This document shows positions 9,230 through 17,365 of a stretch of DNA of 21,872 nt, piece by piece. Origin of the DNA: Chara braunii (Eukaryota > Streptophyta > Charophyceae > Charales > Characeae); NCBI GenBank assembly GCA_003427395.1, contig BFEA01000012.1, forward strand, positions 4,464,879-4,486,750, read 5' to 3'. The position numbers were made by a program, and so were the translations under genes. How positions within the stretch are numbered: the stretch's first letter is position 1; each line of letters begins with the position of its first letter. The notes beneath the pieces are model-generated. The model was not told where the DNA came from and made no database searches. It saw only the letters and a list, made by a program, of their open reading frames with translations.

Positions 9230-10555
9230 TGGCCAGCGTTGAGTGCACACGTAGTAACTACTGATGGAACATATGTCTATTCCTACCATGACTGGAATCC
9301 TTTGCCTTTATCCATTCATTAAATTTCATGTGCATTCAGAAAGTCGATAGCAACCTTCACAATGGCAAACTCAGATAACAACCTTCACAAAAAAATAATT
9401 ATCCTGGGGAGATTCCTTCAATGTAGAAAACACCTTCCGACGGACTTACGTTGGAGCTTCCCTCAACCAAGAAGAACCCAATGGTTCCACAGCATTTGCA
9501 TCAACTTATACATGGAGTTTGAAGTTTTCGATCAACCATCGGGAGAAAGATGGGTCTTCCACTTGCCGCAAAATAAAATCTCAGATCTGTGACCGCAACC
9601 TTAATGCCAAACCTAATCTAGTGCAAGGAAGATGAGCAATAGCGAACCTCAGCAATCAAACAGCATCATACACATGAGACCAGATAGTCGTGACCTCGAA
9701 CCAATAGCAGAATTGCATCACGCAGAATTGCATCACGAGTTNCACCAAATAAGAACACAGCAATAGATCATAATTGACAATGCTGGAACAGTCTCATCAT
9801 CATCAACGAAGAACCAATGTCGATATCCTATCTGGCGCTCGGCGCCCAGACTACCCTAAATGGCCTGACAAGTGGTCTGAAAATTGCGGCCTCCGTTAAC
9901 CGTCTCTCCAATGCCGTACGCTTCAAGCACCAGGTATGCCACTCGTATCACAAACAACCTCGTTCCCCAACTCACAGATGCCACATGCACCCAAGGACCA
10001 CCATGAGCCCCATCCAGCATACAGCAGCGCAGCTCGGCTATGGCTGCCTGCTCCTTCCAGCTCGCCCGTGAGCGCGTGAGCGCTGGCCAGCGTTAGCGCA
10101 GCAGCGCTTGCGCAGCATGCAGCCAGTGCCTGAATGTCCAATGTGTGGGCAGGCCCTTCCCTATATCAAAGTGGCCTGCTGCTGCGTGCTGTGCTGCGGT
10201 ACCGGCCCCCGGCCCAGAAGCTTCCGGTAGGCCCAGGGAGGCTGAGCCTCTGTCCAAACGAATCAGGCCCAGGGCCACTGACAGTTACCTGTGCCCAACT
10301 GCCCGCAGCCTAAGTTGGGTCCATGCTGCGTATCTCACCCAGGGCCTGGCTTAGATACATTTGATAAAGGAGGCCAGGGCCTGGGCGCCTTCAACCAACT
10401 GGCGCTGCGCAACTGCCTGAATTTTACCCCAGTTGCGAAGTAGTCCAAAATAGGCCTCTTGTCGTCTTTCGAGCCTGCTGCCTTCACTTACTGTTGCAAA
10501 TAGGGGCCCGGTAGGGCTTATTGAGGCCTTGTGCCTCGCACTAGGGTCAACTTGA
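9230..10555. other. Carrier intron 2 with a GC-rich island, no assigned gene
   Basis: An N at 9742 follows a 15-bp tandem duplication (CAGAATTGCATCACG, 9710-9739). At 9817-9934 a plus-strand frame ends in a donor-like CAG|GTATGC, and at 10116-10230 a 37-codon plus frame has a Cys-x-x-Cys and a Cys cluster (ECPMCGQ, CCCVLCC). Neither matches a family I know. The region around 9990-10400 is clearly more GC-rich than its surroundings and repeats CCCAGGGCC several times. Confidence 0.35.
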
Positions 10556-10560
10556 CTTTG

Positions 10561-10668
10561 AAAGTAACCCCCAACTTTTAACTGCGGTTACAACCTTTAA
10601 TACCGACCCTAATCTATAGGCTCAACTATGCCCTGAAGAGTTGGAGTGAAAGATCAGGGGTTACTTTT
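10561..10668. repeat. 108-bp element with inverted ends
   Basis: AAAGTAACCCC at 10561-10571 is inverted at 10657-10667 (GGGGTTACTTT), with further complementarity just inside (CCAACTTT against AGAGTTGG). It is non-coding and resembles a small hairpin MITE. Confidence 0.5.
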
Positions 10669-10776
10669 CTTATTTTCTGATATAGGGTTATCGAAAGACA
10701 GGCCAGACAAGTAGTAGATCCGTTTTTCTTTTTTTCAAGTAGATCCATTTGCTCCAGTTTTTTTTTTTTTTTTTTT

Positions 10777-10850
10777 GTCATCCTTGCTCAGGGGCCATAC
10801 CAATCTTCTTTCTCTGTATCGTTCCAATTTTAACAGATATTCAGAAGGAC
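10777..10850 (-). pseudogene. U6 snRNA retropseudogene with poly(A) tail
   Basis: Read on the minus strand it starts GTCCTTCTGA, continues TTAAAATTGGAACGATAC and AGAG, then AAGATT, ATGGCCCCTG and GCAAGGATGAC. This is U6 spliceosomal RNA from its 5' stem to just past the U2-pairing region. Odd points: four extra bases (AAAG) right after ACAGAG, AGCATGG changed to GGTATGG, and the 3' third missing and replaced by 19 A (10758-10776). An 11-bp flanking repeat with one mismatch (TTTGCTCGAGT at 10851, TTTGCTCCAGT at 10748) brackets it, showing insertion by reverse transcription. Functional U6 would end in a U-rich 3' end instead. Confidence 0.85.
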
Positions 10851-11064
10851 TTTGCTCGAGTTTTCCCCCAATTTTTGGGTTTGTTTGGAGCTCCTACTAT
10901 TGCAGAGCGGGAAAAGTGAAGCCTAGGAAGAAAGGGGATTTTAGATTCATTTGAAGCCCTTCTAGGGCGGACAAGCACAGAAGTGAGCAAAGGAAATAGG
11001 AGGGTGTGTGAGTTGAAGAACCAAATGGATAAATAAATCTGAAAGGCGTAAAGGAGCGGGGAGG

Positions 11065-11118
11065 GGCTGGTGGCGGTGGTGTGTGTGTGTGTGTGTGTGT
11101 GGTGGTGGTGGGTGGGGG
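11065..11118. repeat. GT/GGT microsatellite
   Basis: About ten GT repeats followed by GGTGGTGGTGGGTGGGGG, directly abutting the library adapter. Confidence 0.9.
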
Positions 11119-11155
11119 CTGTCTCTTATACACATCTAGATGTGTATAAGAGACA
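11119..11155. other. Residual transposase mate-pair junction adapter (assembly artefact)
   Basis: CTGTCTCTTATACACATCT followed at once by its reverse complement. This is the Tn5 mosaic end used in tagmentation libraries, in the back-to-back form made when mate-pair fragments are circularised. Its translation contains the familiar contaminant peptide SYTHLDVYKRQ. It is not part of the organism's genome. Sequence on the two sides may not be truly adjacent, although the carrier exons on either side remain in sensible order and orientation. Confidence 0.97.
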
Positions 11156-11241
11156 ACTATTTGACTTGCAATGTGATGGTGTGATCTGGGGTTGTCATCT
11201 CGCTGTTGCTTATTTTTCTTGCACAAGTTAGAGAGTGAAAC

Positions 11242-11464
11242 ATTGAAAAGNGAAGTAAAGCGCTGCATTTGGGATTGTCCCCAGAAAATTTGCCCATCCA
11301 CCCTTGAAAAGGTCGCCAGGGCCTCTCACCAGAAAGTTATTGACCCCGACCGGGCCAATACCGATGGATTTTTGTGCCGCATTCGTCTTCCATTTTCTTA
11401 ACTGCTTCGGCGGGTCCTTAACTTGCAATCGTGTCTTGATGGTATCCACAGGGTGACCAAACAT
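11242..11464 (-). CDS. Mitochondrial carrier gene, exon 2 (repeat 1)
   Basis: Reads MFGHPVDTIKTRLQVKDPP, a hydrophilic matrix loop, then GDLFKGGWANFLGTIPNAAL and YF-x-FQ. HPVDTIKTR is the repeat-1 SLC25 signature; the loop ends in a Lys-Gly turn and GTIPNAALYF is the start of helix 2. The acceptor is GTTTGCTGCCAG|ATG and joins exon 1 so that the protein reads TLSQMFGHPVDT. The initial Met is therefore an ordinary internal residue, since helix 1 must precede it. The proposed donor CAAT|GTTTCA is weak, but splicing there makes a Tyr codon with exon 3 and keeps family spacing. An N at 11251 leaves one residue unknown; a stop follows the donor. Confidence 0.87.
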
Positions 11465-11469
11465 CTGGC

Positions 11470-11890
11470 AGCAAACACCCGACACAAAAAGGAGAATAGA
11501 CGCATGAAAACGATGACATTCTGCAGCGGGCTATCCCAATTTCACAGACTAATACCTCAAGTGAATGAAAGGCGTCAAACAGAAGGACGAGATAGAAAAG
11601 AGACGTTATTATCAAGCAGCAGGGACTAGATGCTCTCAAAGGGAATATGAAATATAAGAACATGATAAGCAGCTTCTGGAAGGCCAGGCGGTGAATCACT
11701 TTCCACATATCAACGACTAAAGTGGCGTGACCTGCTCGTTGAACGCGTACAATTCGACTTTTCCCATTGTATGTTCGTCCAGACTCCATAGCACCTCCTA
11801 TACACATGGCGAGACCAATGAATTCACATCAGAAGCCACATGCCAAGGTGACCAAGAGCGAACACCACGGTGGGATTAGGCACTAGAGAG
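11470..11890. other. Carrier intron 1 sequence, no recognisable feature
   Basis: Short open frames only; no motif or RNA gene seen. The part nearest 11470 is the polypyrimidine stretch before exon 2 on the minus strand. Confidence 0.4.
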
Positions 11891-11897
11891 AGAATCC

Positions 11898-11937
11898 ATT
11901 CACCGTTGTTCAAAAGCACAGTTTAACAACGGTGAAT
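11898..11937. repeat. Perfect 13-bp inverted repeat, 14-nt loop
   Basis: ATTCACCGTTGTT at 11898-11910 is the exact reverse complement of AACAACGGTGAAT at 11925-11937; ATCCAT outside pairs imperfectly with ATGGAT. It is intronic. It could be a small mobile-element remnant or an RNA hairpin. Confidence 0.75.
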
Positions 11938-11949
11938 CGATGGATGAAC

Positions 11950-12875
11950 ACAAAATTCATACGGAAGTTAGCGAAACTGAACAGAAATTCCCTACAAAAC
12001 TAATGTCTCCCCTCATCTACCTGCTCATCCGGAAAAGAAAAAGAAATATTTCCTCACCTAATCAGCAAGAAAAGTGAACAGGTGTCCAGACAGACAGATG
12101 AGCTCGGCTATGATAAACCCAACGATTTCAGGCGTTCTCAAAGCACGTAGACGACTAACAGCAAGGGTATTTCAAACGAAATACCAGGACTGGCGAGTTC
12201 CCTTGAAAAAAGGAAGTGGGCAGGGAAGGGGGGCAACAGAAAGAGCTGCCCAACTTCTTGAGAAGGCAGGGACCAGCTCACATGAAACTGGCTCCCAAAC
12301 GTCTTAGGAAAAGGTGTAGAGACAGCAGTCAAAACGCTTTTGCATGCATCAAGTCCAAAAGTTCGCAACACGGAACAAAACTTTCAACTATGGAAAAGGA
12401 GAATCCCAATCATCCTCCTCCTTACGTCCACTCCAGCCTCGTAACAATCCCTTTCGCATCCTCTACGGTGTATGTTTATCCTGCATCACCCTAATACTTC
12501 CTGCACATCTTGTACCGTTTCCACTCGGCCGGATGCATCATCTCAGCTGCGGATATAGACAACTTTCCATCATAGGCCCTATCAGCCTGTTGTTTGTTCA
12601 CAGAATCCACCTTCCATCTTCATCTCCCACCCAACCCCAATAAAACTAAAGCCCTCAGAAGGAAACTCCTCCAACTGCCATAGCTACACGTTAACCCAAC
12701 CCATCCACCATGTAGCCTACACTCCCTATTCGGCAAAATCTTGAAGACCCCTGTCAAAAGCTGCTACAAATCCTCATAACCAAATCCCTTTCCGCATGTG
12801 GAAGCCAGCATCCAACCACACAGGAGTAAGAACTAAAAAACAAACGGGAGGAGTAGCAAAAACTGGAGGAGAGTG
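11950..12875. other. Carrier intron 1 sequence, no recognisable gene
   Basis: Plus-strand frames of 77 to 99 codons overlap here without recognisable motifs. CAATAAAAC at about 12638 resembles a poly(A) signal on the plus strand, but no gene leads up to it. Confidence 0.4.
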
Positions 12876-12881
12876 GGCGGC

Positions 12882-13078
12882 AAGAAGAAGAAGAAGAAGA
12901 AGAAGAAGAAAACAACAAACAACAACAACAACAACAACAAGCAAAAACAGGAACAAGAGAGGAAGAGGAAAAGGAGGAGGAGGAGGAAGAAGAAGAAGAA
13001 GAAGAAGACGAAGAAGAAAGAAGAAGAAGAAGAAGAAGAAGAAGAAGAAGAAGAAGAAGAAGAAAAAGAAGAAGAAGA
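12882..13078. repeat. GAA/AAC/GGA trinucleotide tract of about 195 bp
   Basis: GAA repeats, an AAC block (about 12911-12940), GGA and again a long GAA run to 13078. On the minus strand it is a TTC-rich pyrimidine tract starting some 25 bases after the exon-1 donor. Long open frames on both strands (Lys/Arg-rich, Glu-rich, Phe/Leu/Ser-rich) are by-products of the repeat. GAA tracts of this length can form triplex DNA. Confidence 0.95.
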
Positions 13079-13103
13079 TCCACAAGGATTGCCAAGTACT
13101 CAC

Positions 13104-13150
13104 CTGTGACAAAGTCCGTGCTATGGTTCCTGCAACTATTCGATTAGCAG
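13104..13150 (-). CDS. Mitochondrial carrier gene, exon 1 seen here (helix 1)
   Basis: A 47-base exon reading ANRIVAGTIARTLSQ after a split codon. Ile-Val-Ala-Gly-x-x-Ala-Arg is the small-residue helix-1 pattern that precedes the Pro-x-Asp signature. The acceptor CCCTTTTCTTGTTGCAG|CT and the donor CAG|GTGAGT are both strong. Joined to exon 2 it gives TLSQMFGHPVDT. It starts two bases into a codon, so at least one further upstream exon (higher coordinates) must supply the start codon and a short N-terminus. I could not identify it. Confidence 0.8.
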
Positions 13151-13390
13151 CTGCAACAAGAAAAGGGACACCAGTCATAAAGAAAGCCACCAAACTCAGA
13201 CCGCACCATCAGCAAGTGAGAAACAGTGAGATAGGAAATACCACAGCAATCGTGAGATGGAACGATATCATAGAGAAAGCACCGAAGGAAGCCATCATAT
13301 CCACAGATCACCAACCCTCTCCCTTTCCCTGAACTTGTCTCAAGCAAAACCTTTACACAAGAAAAACACTTAAGAGGAACACCATCAGAA

Positions 13391-13609
13391 TCAACAGAGT
13401 GAAGAGGAGTCGAAGAACAACGGGAGCGGAGTGGAAGACTCCTCATCTACTGCTTCTTTGAGGAGGGGTGCAAGTTTTTCTTCTTCTCCTTCTGCTTCTG
13501 CTTCAGCTGCTGCTTCTCCTTCTGCTTCCAGTTCTGCTGCTGCTTCTCCTTCTTCTTCCTTCTCCTCCTCCTCTCCCTCCTCCTCTAATGCTGATAATTG
13601 TTTTATCAT
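13391..13609 (-). other. Glu/Ala-rich open frame (possible upstream exon, unproven)
   Basis: The minus strand encodes Glu/Ala-rich repeats (GEAAAELEAEGEAAAEAEAE) over a CTT/CTG-rich tract and ends shortly before carrier exon 1. An acceptor-like AATTATCAG lies at its start, but no convincing donor gives the phase exon 1 needs; the only frame-compatible one is CTCT|GTTGAT. It could be a first exon with an acidic N-terminus or simply translated microsatellite. Confidence 0.2.
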
Positions 13610-13638
13610 CTTTACATGCAGGTTTCTAAGTTTGTAAA

Positions 13639-14586
13639 TAGACGCATCTCTCTGACTATTTTTTGAGTCTCCATCCTACTCTTCCATCAGCAGGTCAAAA
13701 GAGAACGTAAAGAGATGCGTGTCTACTGGGGAGTTCATCAGTCCGGCTCCCCCAACAGTCCTGCTCTGTATTGTTTAGCTTTCTCGGCAAAGAGCAAGGG
13801 GGGGGGGGGACAGCGAGGTATACGCGTCATGCGTGATGGAAGCCGTGTACTGTCTAGAACTTCTATAGCGACAACAAGAAGTTTGTGGCTAATTCTCATG
13901 CCATCTGGCTTCCAGTTTTCACTTGCAACATTTTGCTCATACCCGAAATCCAGCGGGTTTTCGTTTTTTCTGGCTACCGCTCACGTCAGACATAGTATCA
14001 TTAGTATGCGAAGTGCTTGGATTTGTATGCTGCTTAAGCAAAAATTGACGCATAGCTGTCTGAGTTCTCGCCCCAGTGAGGTGCTTCGGTTGATGCGTGT
14101 CCTTGCTGTAGGAGGCAAAAAGCATGAGAATTACAATTTCTTCATACCCAGCCCATGTGGAAGGGTGAGGCTAAGTCAGTCTTGTATTGTCTTGTCCTTG
14201 TTATATATAGTGGGTTCAACAACTTTGCGCACTTTTTGTCTCAATGACATGGTAGCTGGGTTGGGCTGTTTCCGCCCTGTTGAGAAGGTCCCTGGGAAGG
14301 GCATAAAATTCAAGGTATTCAAATTTAAAAGCTGGATGATCTCTGTACATAATAAGAAATTGTTGAAACAATTACATGAAAAGTTGAATCACATAAAACT
14401 CCATGAGATACTTGGCCTTCAGTTGATGGACGGACGCATGATGATTCTCACCTTCAGCCTACGAGGTGAGAGTGTTAGGGAGATTGGTTCCGAACTATTA
14501 AGGGAAGAGTGGGAAGGCAAAAAGGGAAGCTGACAAACAGCAGGTCAAAAGAGAACGTATACATGCCCCAGTAGACGCGCATCTCT
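13639..14586. mobile_element. TIR-flanked block with nested direct repeats (possible transposon)
   Basis: Twenty-one bases at 13711-13731 (starting AGAGATGCGTGTC) are inverted at 14566-14586 with one mismatch. A partial third copy, in the orientation of the right end, lies at 13639-13651 (TAGACGCATCTCT). The 22-bp word starting CAGCAGGTCAAAAGAG occurs identically at 13688-13709 and 14538-14559, each time immediately left of a TIR. The layout is therefore partial end, direct repeat, left TIR, about 830 bp, direct repeat, right TIR. No transposase motif is recognised. Confidence 0.5.
13715..14533 (+). CDS. Hypothetical open frame of 272 codons inside the TIR block
   Basis: The longest open frame of the window that is not driven by a microsatellite. 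It starts at an ATG that lies within the left TIR and stops just before the second direct repeat. Composition is mixed, with a basic region near residues 200-240 (KFKVFKFKSWMISV, KLLKQLHEKLNHIKL) and an acidic C-terminus. A run of nine to ten G at about 13800 falls within it and would be prone to frame error. I recognise no domain, and no DDE or zinc-finger pattern is evident. It may be a chance frame in a low-stop region or a decayed element-encoded protein. Confidence 0.25.
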   Translation: MRVYWGVHQSGSPNSPALYCLAFSAKSKGGGGQRGIRVMRDGSRVLSRTSIATTRSLWLILMPSGFQFSLATFCSYPKSSGFSFFLATAHVRHSIISMRSAWICMLLKQKLTHSCLSSRPSEVLRLMRVLAVGGKKHENYNFFIPSPCGRVRLSQSCIVLSLLYIVGSTTLRTFCLNDMVAGLGCFRPVEKVPGKGIKFKVFKFKSWMISVHNKKLLKQLHEKLNHIKLHEILGLQLMDGRMMILTFSLRGESVREIGSELLREEWEGKKGS

Positions 14587-14589
14587 CCG

Positions 14590-14745
14590 TTCTTGCTGGA
14601 GGACCTTAGTCCTCCATCAAAATTGAACAATCCATGCCCTCTCTTTCTGATGACTACCAATCCGGGTCTTCAACAAAATTGAGAAATTCATGTCCTCTCG
14701 TTCTGACATCGGTCTAACTTGATTTAAACCAGAAAAACAAAGCAT
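14590..14745. repeat. Two imperfect copies of a ~60-bp unit
   Basis: CAAAATTGAACAATCCATGC then CCTCTCTTTCTGA recurs as CAAAATTGAGAAATTCATG then TCCTCTCGTTCTGA about 56 bases later. Confidence 0.55.
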
Positions 14746-14765
14746 GCCCTTCTAAGATGTGCTTC

Positions 14766-14989
14766 TTCCATCTATCTATCTATCTATCTATCCATCAATT
14801 CATCAATCCATTGACCCATCTATCTATCCATCCATCTATCGATCGATCCAGCTGTCGATCGATGCATCCATCCATCCCTATCCATCCATCCATCCGTCCA
14901 TCGTCCATCCATCCATCTGTCCATCCATTCGCCCATCCCTCCTCCATCCATCCATCTACCCATCTATCCATCCATCCATCCATCCATCC

Positions 14990-15044
<55 letters not shown>

Positions 15045-15061
15045 CATCTATGTCTATCTAT
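14766..15061. repeat. ATCT/ATCC tetranucleotide microsatellite of about 295 bp
   Basis: Interspersed ATCT and ATCC units with some variants, ending in a long pure ATCT run at about 14990-15042. Because the period is four, all three frames stay open on the plus strand, giving Ile/His/Pro/Ser repeats. Not coding. Confidence 0.97.
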
Positions 15062-15280
15062 GTGTAACTTCTTTAACTGAGAAGCCGGTCTTGCATGATG
15101 GTGTCCCACAAGACCCGGGAAAGCACTTGGGGATAGGGATGGTTTGTGTTTTTTTCTTCGTCATTTGCACGAGGGCCACATTTTTTTTTTTAACCTCTGT
15201 CGTTTTCTCAACCCCGACGTTCTCCGACCTATATTCTAATAACAACCAGAGCTGTTCAATTACAAGCACACACCCAGCTG

Positions 15281-15345
15281 ATGTGGCAGAATGGTACACC
15301 CCTCAACGTTGGGAAAGCAAATCTGACCTCGAATTCTGACCAAAC
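15281..15345 (+). repeat. tRNA-like sequence (possible SINE head), weak
   Basis: TGGCAGAATGG at 15284-15294 resembles a polymerase III A box and CTCGAATTC at 15328-15336 a B box, about 42 bases apart as in a tRNA. Acceptor and T stems do not pair well, so this is not a working tRNA. Confidence 0.3.
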
Positions 15346-15640
15346 AGGCAAGTAAAATAAGGTTTGTGCTCCACGGGCTTTAACTGAGGGGAACTCTTCA
15401 AAAAGTTTGGGGCCCCACAGCGGGTGCAGCCAAGTTTTTCTTCTAGGGGTTCTGTGAAGCAGTGGTCAAACTCGGCCATCAGAACCAGTTCGGCCCCTGA
15501 GATGACCGTGTTGGGTGTGCAATTATTTCATAAGAATCGGAGAATCCACGGGCAGTGGAGCCCCAGGGACAATTACAAACTTTGCACCATACTCACTTTA
15601 AGATGGGGAGATTCCCCAAAGTAAGCCGGGGGAGCACAAG

Positions 15641-16042
15641 CCTAAGAGGCTCGCCACACAGGCTGTCGAAACTCAAACAGTTCCGACAGGTGTCAGAAAA
15701 AATTCAAAAGTCGGTGGTCGACAGTTTACCCCCCCTTCGCCACACAGGCTGTCGAGGTGCAAGGTTGTTTTTGGTCATGGCCAGGTGGACGGGTGTCACG
15801 GAACAGTCCTTGACAACGCAAATTCGAACGCAATTTTCGAAAGGTTGGCGGGCCACTGTCGAGTTTCCGTCACCTGCAGGCTGCAGTGGAGGAAACGATT
15901 GCTGGAGGGCGGCTGTCGAGAGTACCATCCTGACACCTGTCGAAAGTTTTTTGAGCCGCAATTCCTCGAAAGTCTGTGTGGCGGGTGATGCAAAATTGTC
16001 GAAAACCTGGTTTTCGACAGCCTGTGTGCCAAGCCTCTAAGG
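15641..16042. mobile_element. About 400-bp element with two concentric inverted repeats
   Basis: The outer ends CCTAAGAGGCTCGCCACACA and the reverse complement of the right end (CCTTAGAGGCTTGGCACACA) match over about 31 bp with three or four differences, continuing into GGCTGTCGAAA. An inner pair, CGCCACACAGGCTGTCGAGG at 15738 and its inverted counterpart at about 15965-15986, repeats the motif. The word TGTCGA occurs many times near both ends. No target duplication is evident, and the 161-codon frame crossing it has no recognised domain. Confidence 0.65.
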
Positions 16043-16144
16043 GCCTAGTTGCACTACTCTCCATCCGCCAAGATTTTGAATGCATTTGGACAACCAGCAT
16101 GTCCAGATGCATGTAGAATCTTGGTGAGTAGTGCAACTAGGCTC
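16041..16144. mobile_element. 104-bp hairpin MITE, PIF/Harbinger (Tourist)-like
   Basis: The left end GGGCCTAGTTGCACTACTC and the right end (reading back as GAGCCTAGTTGCACTACTC) are inverted, and complementarity continues inwards (CCAAGATT, ATGCAT, TGGACA) almost to the centre. TAA flanks both sides (16038-16040, 16145-16147), as expected for the three-base TWA duplication of PIF/Harbinger elements, whose ends are typically G-rich. It abuts the 400-bp element on its left. Confidence 0.65.
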
Positions 16145-16460
16145 TAATTCTGAAGTACAAGGGGGAGGTCGGTTCTATTATGGTTTTTCTTTTTTCGTCT
16201 ATGATGATATCTGCACAAAGAAGAAAAAGACAGGAATTAAAAGTACACGTGGTGGCCCATGTGGATGAACAGTACAAATGTAACAACTCTTAGTAAACAG
16301 GTGGTGAGCTCGAATTGTGATGAATCAGATGAAAACAATACTGTTAGGGGCTATCCCCGTTTTTCATAGAAAACGAAAAAGAAAAAAAGAAAAAAAGAAA
16401 AAAAAACATGTATGCACTGTGCAGAGAAAAGGGCTTCCGACACCTAACGTACCGGGGGGA

Positions 16461-16486
16461 GGGGGGGGGGGGGGGGGGGGGGGGGG
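16461..16486. repeat. Run of 26 consecutive G
   Basis: Flanked by GGGGGGA on the left and AGGGGAAGGG on the right. Such a run can form a G-quadruplex and is commonly mis-sized by sequencing. Confidence 0.95.
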
Positions 16487-16519
16487 AGGGGAAGGGAGAA
16501 GTTCTCTGGCCGGTGAAAT

Positions 16520-16665
16520 ACTATCATCCAGTCCACAGAGTCGTAGAGGTACCACACAACCCTACATAGTACCCCACAGCCAGAGCACACAGTCGTAGAG
16601 ATGCCACCCAACCGATATAGTATAACCCAGCCCACATAATACCACCCAGCCCACAGAGTATGTCA
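16520..16665. repeat. Imperfect tandem repeat of about 55 bp with shorter echoes
   Basis: CACAGAGTCGTAGAGGTACC at 16535 recurs as CACACAGTCGTAGAGATGCC near 16585; the words CCCAGCCCACA then recur twice near 16625-16655. Confidence 0.6.
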
Positions 16666-16807
16666 TACCTCGGTGCCAGGGGGTGCTCTTTTTTGTTTTT
16701 GGTACTTGGTGTTGCAGCTAGGTTCTTGCTGAGTATCTGGTGGAATGTATGAGCCTGAAGAGGCAGTACTTATCAAAAACTTCAGTTCGGTTTTTCTGTT
16801 ATCTCAT

Positions 16808-16950
16808 GGGACGCTGCACCCGGTTTCCGGCAGGTCACACTCCCCACCAATAGACAGGAGTTACACGCTGAGCTGCTACGAGTGGGGGCTCGTATCACCA
16901 TTCCTAGCAGTATCAGGAGGTGTTTAATTAAAAAAATAAAAATTATAAAA
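16808..16950 (+). repeat. Dispersed A-tailed repeat, copy 2
   Basis: GGGACGCTGCACCC, CGGCAGGT and CTCCCCACCAATAGA match the copy at 9080 in order and spacing; both end in an A-rich stretch (here from 16926). Confidence 0.6.
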
Positions 16951-17149
16951 AGAAGAAGCGTGCCTGTGTGTCAGTTTTCCAAAAGAGGCTCTCTCTTTTA
17001 AGGGTGGGTTCTCTCTTCTAGGGGTTCCCTTTTTCTTTTGATTGGGGAAGGGGGGGGGCTTTCCTGCAGCCCAGCCCACATACGGTTTTCTGGACACCCT
17101 CTGCACTGGAACTCTCTGTCACTCTGCACTCAGAGAACTGTCCTGAATT

Positions 17150-17222
17150 TTTATTTTTTTATTTTTTTATTTTTTTATTTTTAATTTTTTAATTTTTAAA
17201 TTTTTTATTTTCTTATTTTTTA
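17150..17222. repeat. ATTTTTTT-type AT-rich tandem tract
   Basis: Repeated ATTTTTTT units grading into ATTTTTAA variants, about 70 bp. Confidence 0.9.
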
Positions 17223-17299
17223 AGGGTGAGGGCCTTGAGATATCATCATCATGGACATGGACCTGAACGGCCACAGGTAATTGGGAAAAATGATCTTAT

Positions 17300-17365
17300 T
17301 CTGGTCATCTGCTTCCATCTGAATCTGAACTCAGGTGTGTATACCAATTGAGCTACTGTAGGCCC
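17300..17365 (-). repeat. tRNA-like 5' half with a perfect A box (SINE or tRNA relic)
   Basis: On the minus strand GGGCCTACAG is followed by TAGCTCAATTGG, a perfect match to the polymerase III A box (TRGCNNARYNGG), at 17355-17344. GTTCAGATTC follows too closely to serve as the B box of a normal tRNA, and no cloverleaf forms. A tRNA-derived SINE head or broken tRNA is the best reading. Confidence 0.4.

Noticed and set aside
9817-9934. Plus-strand frame ending in CAG|GTATGC, possible exon of another gene
   Set aside because: No homologue recognised and no matching second exon; a single donor-like site is weak evidence.
10897-11301. 134-codon minus-strand open frame with polyproline/threonine and SYTHLDVYKRQ
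   Set aside because: It runs through the sequencing adapter and the GT microsatellite; the peptide is a known contaminant.
12754-13332. Several 100-180-codon frames on both strands over the GAA tract
   Set aside because: They exist only because trinucleotide repeats lack stops; the minus strand here is a pyrimidine tract in a carrier intron.
14757-15080. Long Ile/His/Pro/Ser frames
   Set aside because: Tetranucleotide microsatellite open in all frames.
15555-16040. 161-codon plus-strand frame
   Set aside because: It crosses the inverted-repeat element, has no recognised domain, and similar frames exist on the other strand.
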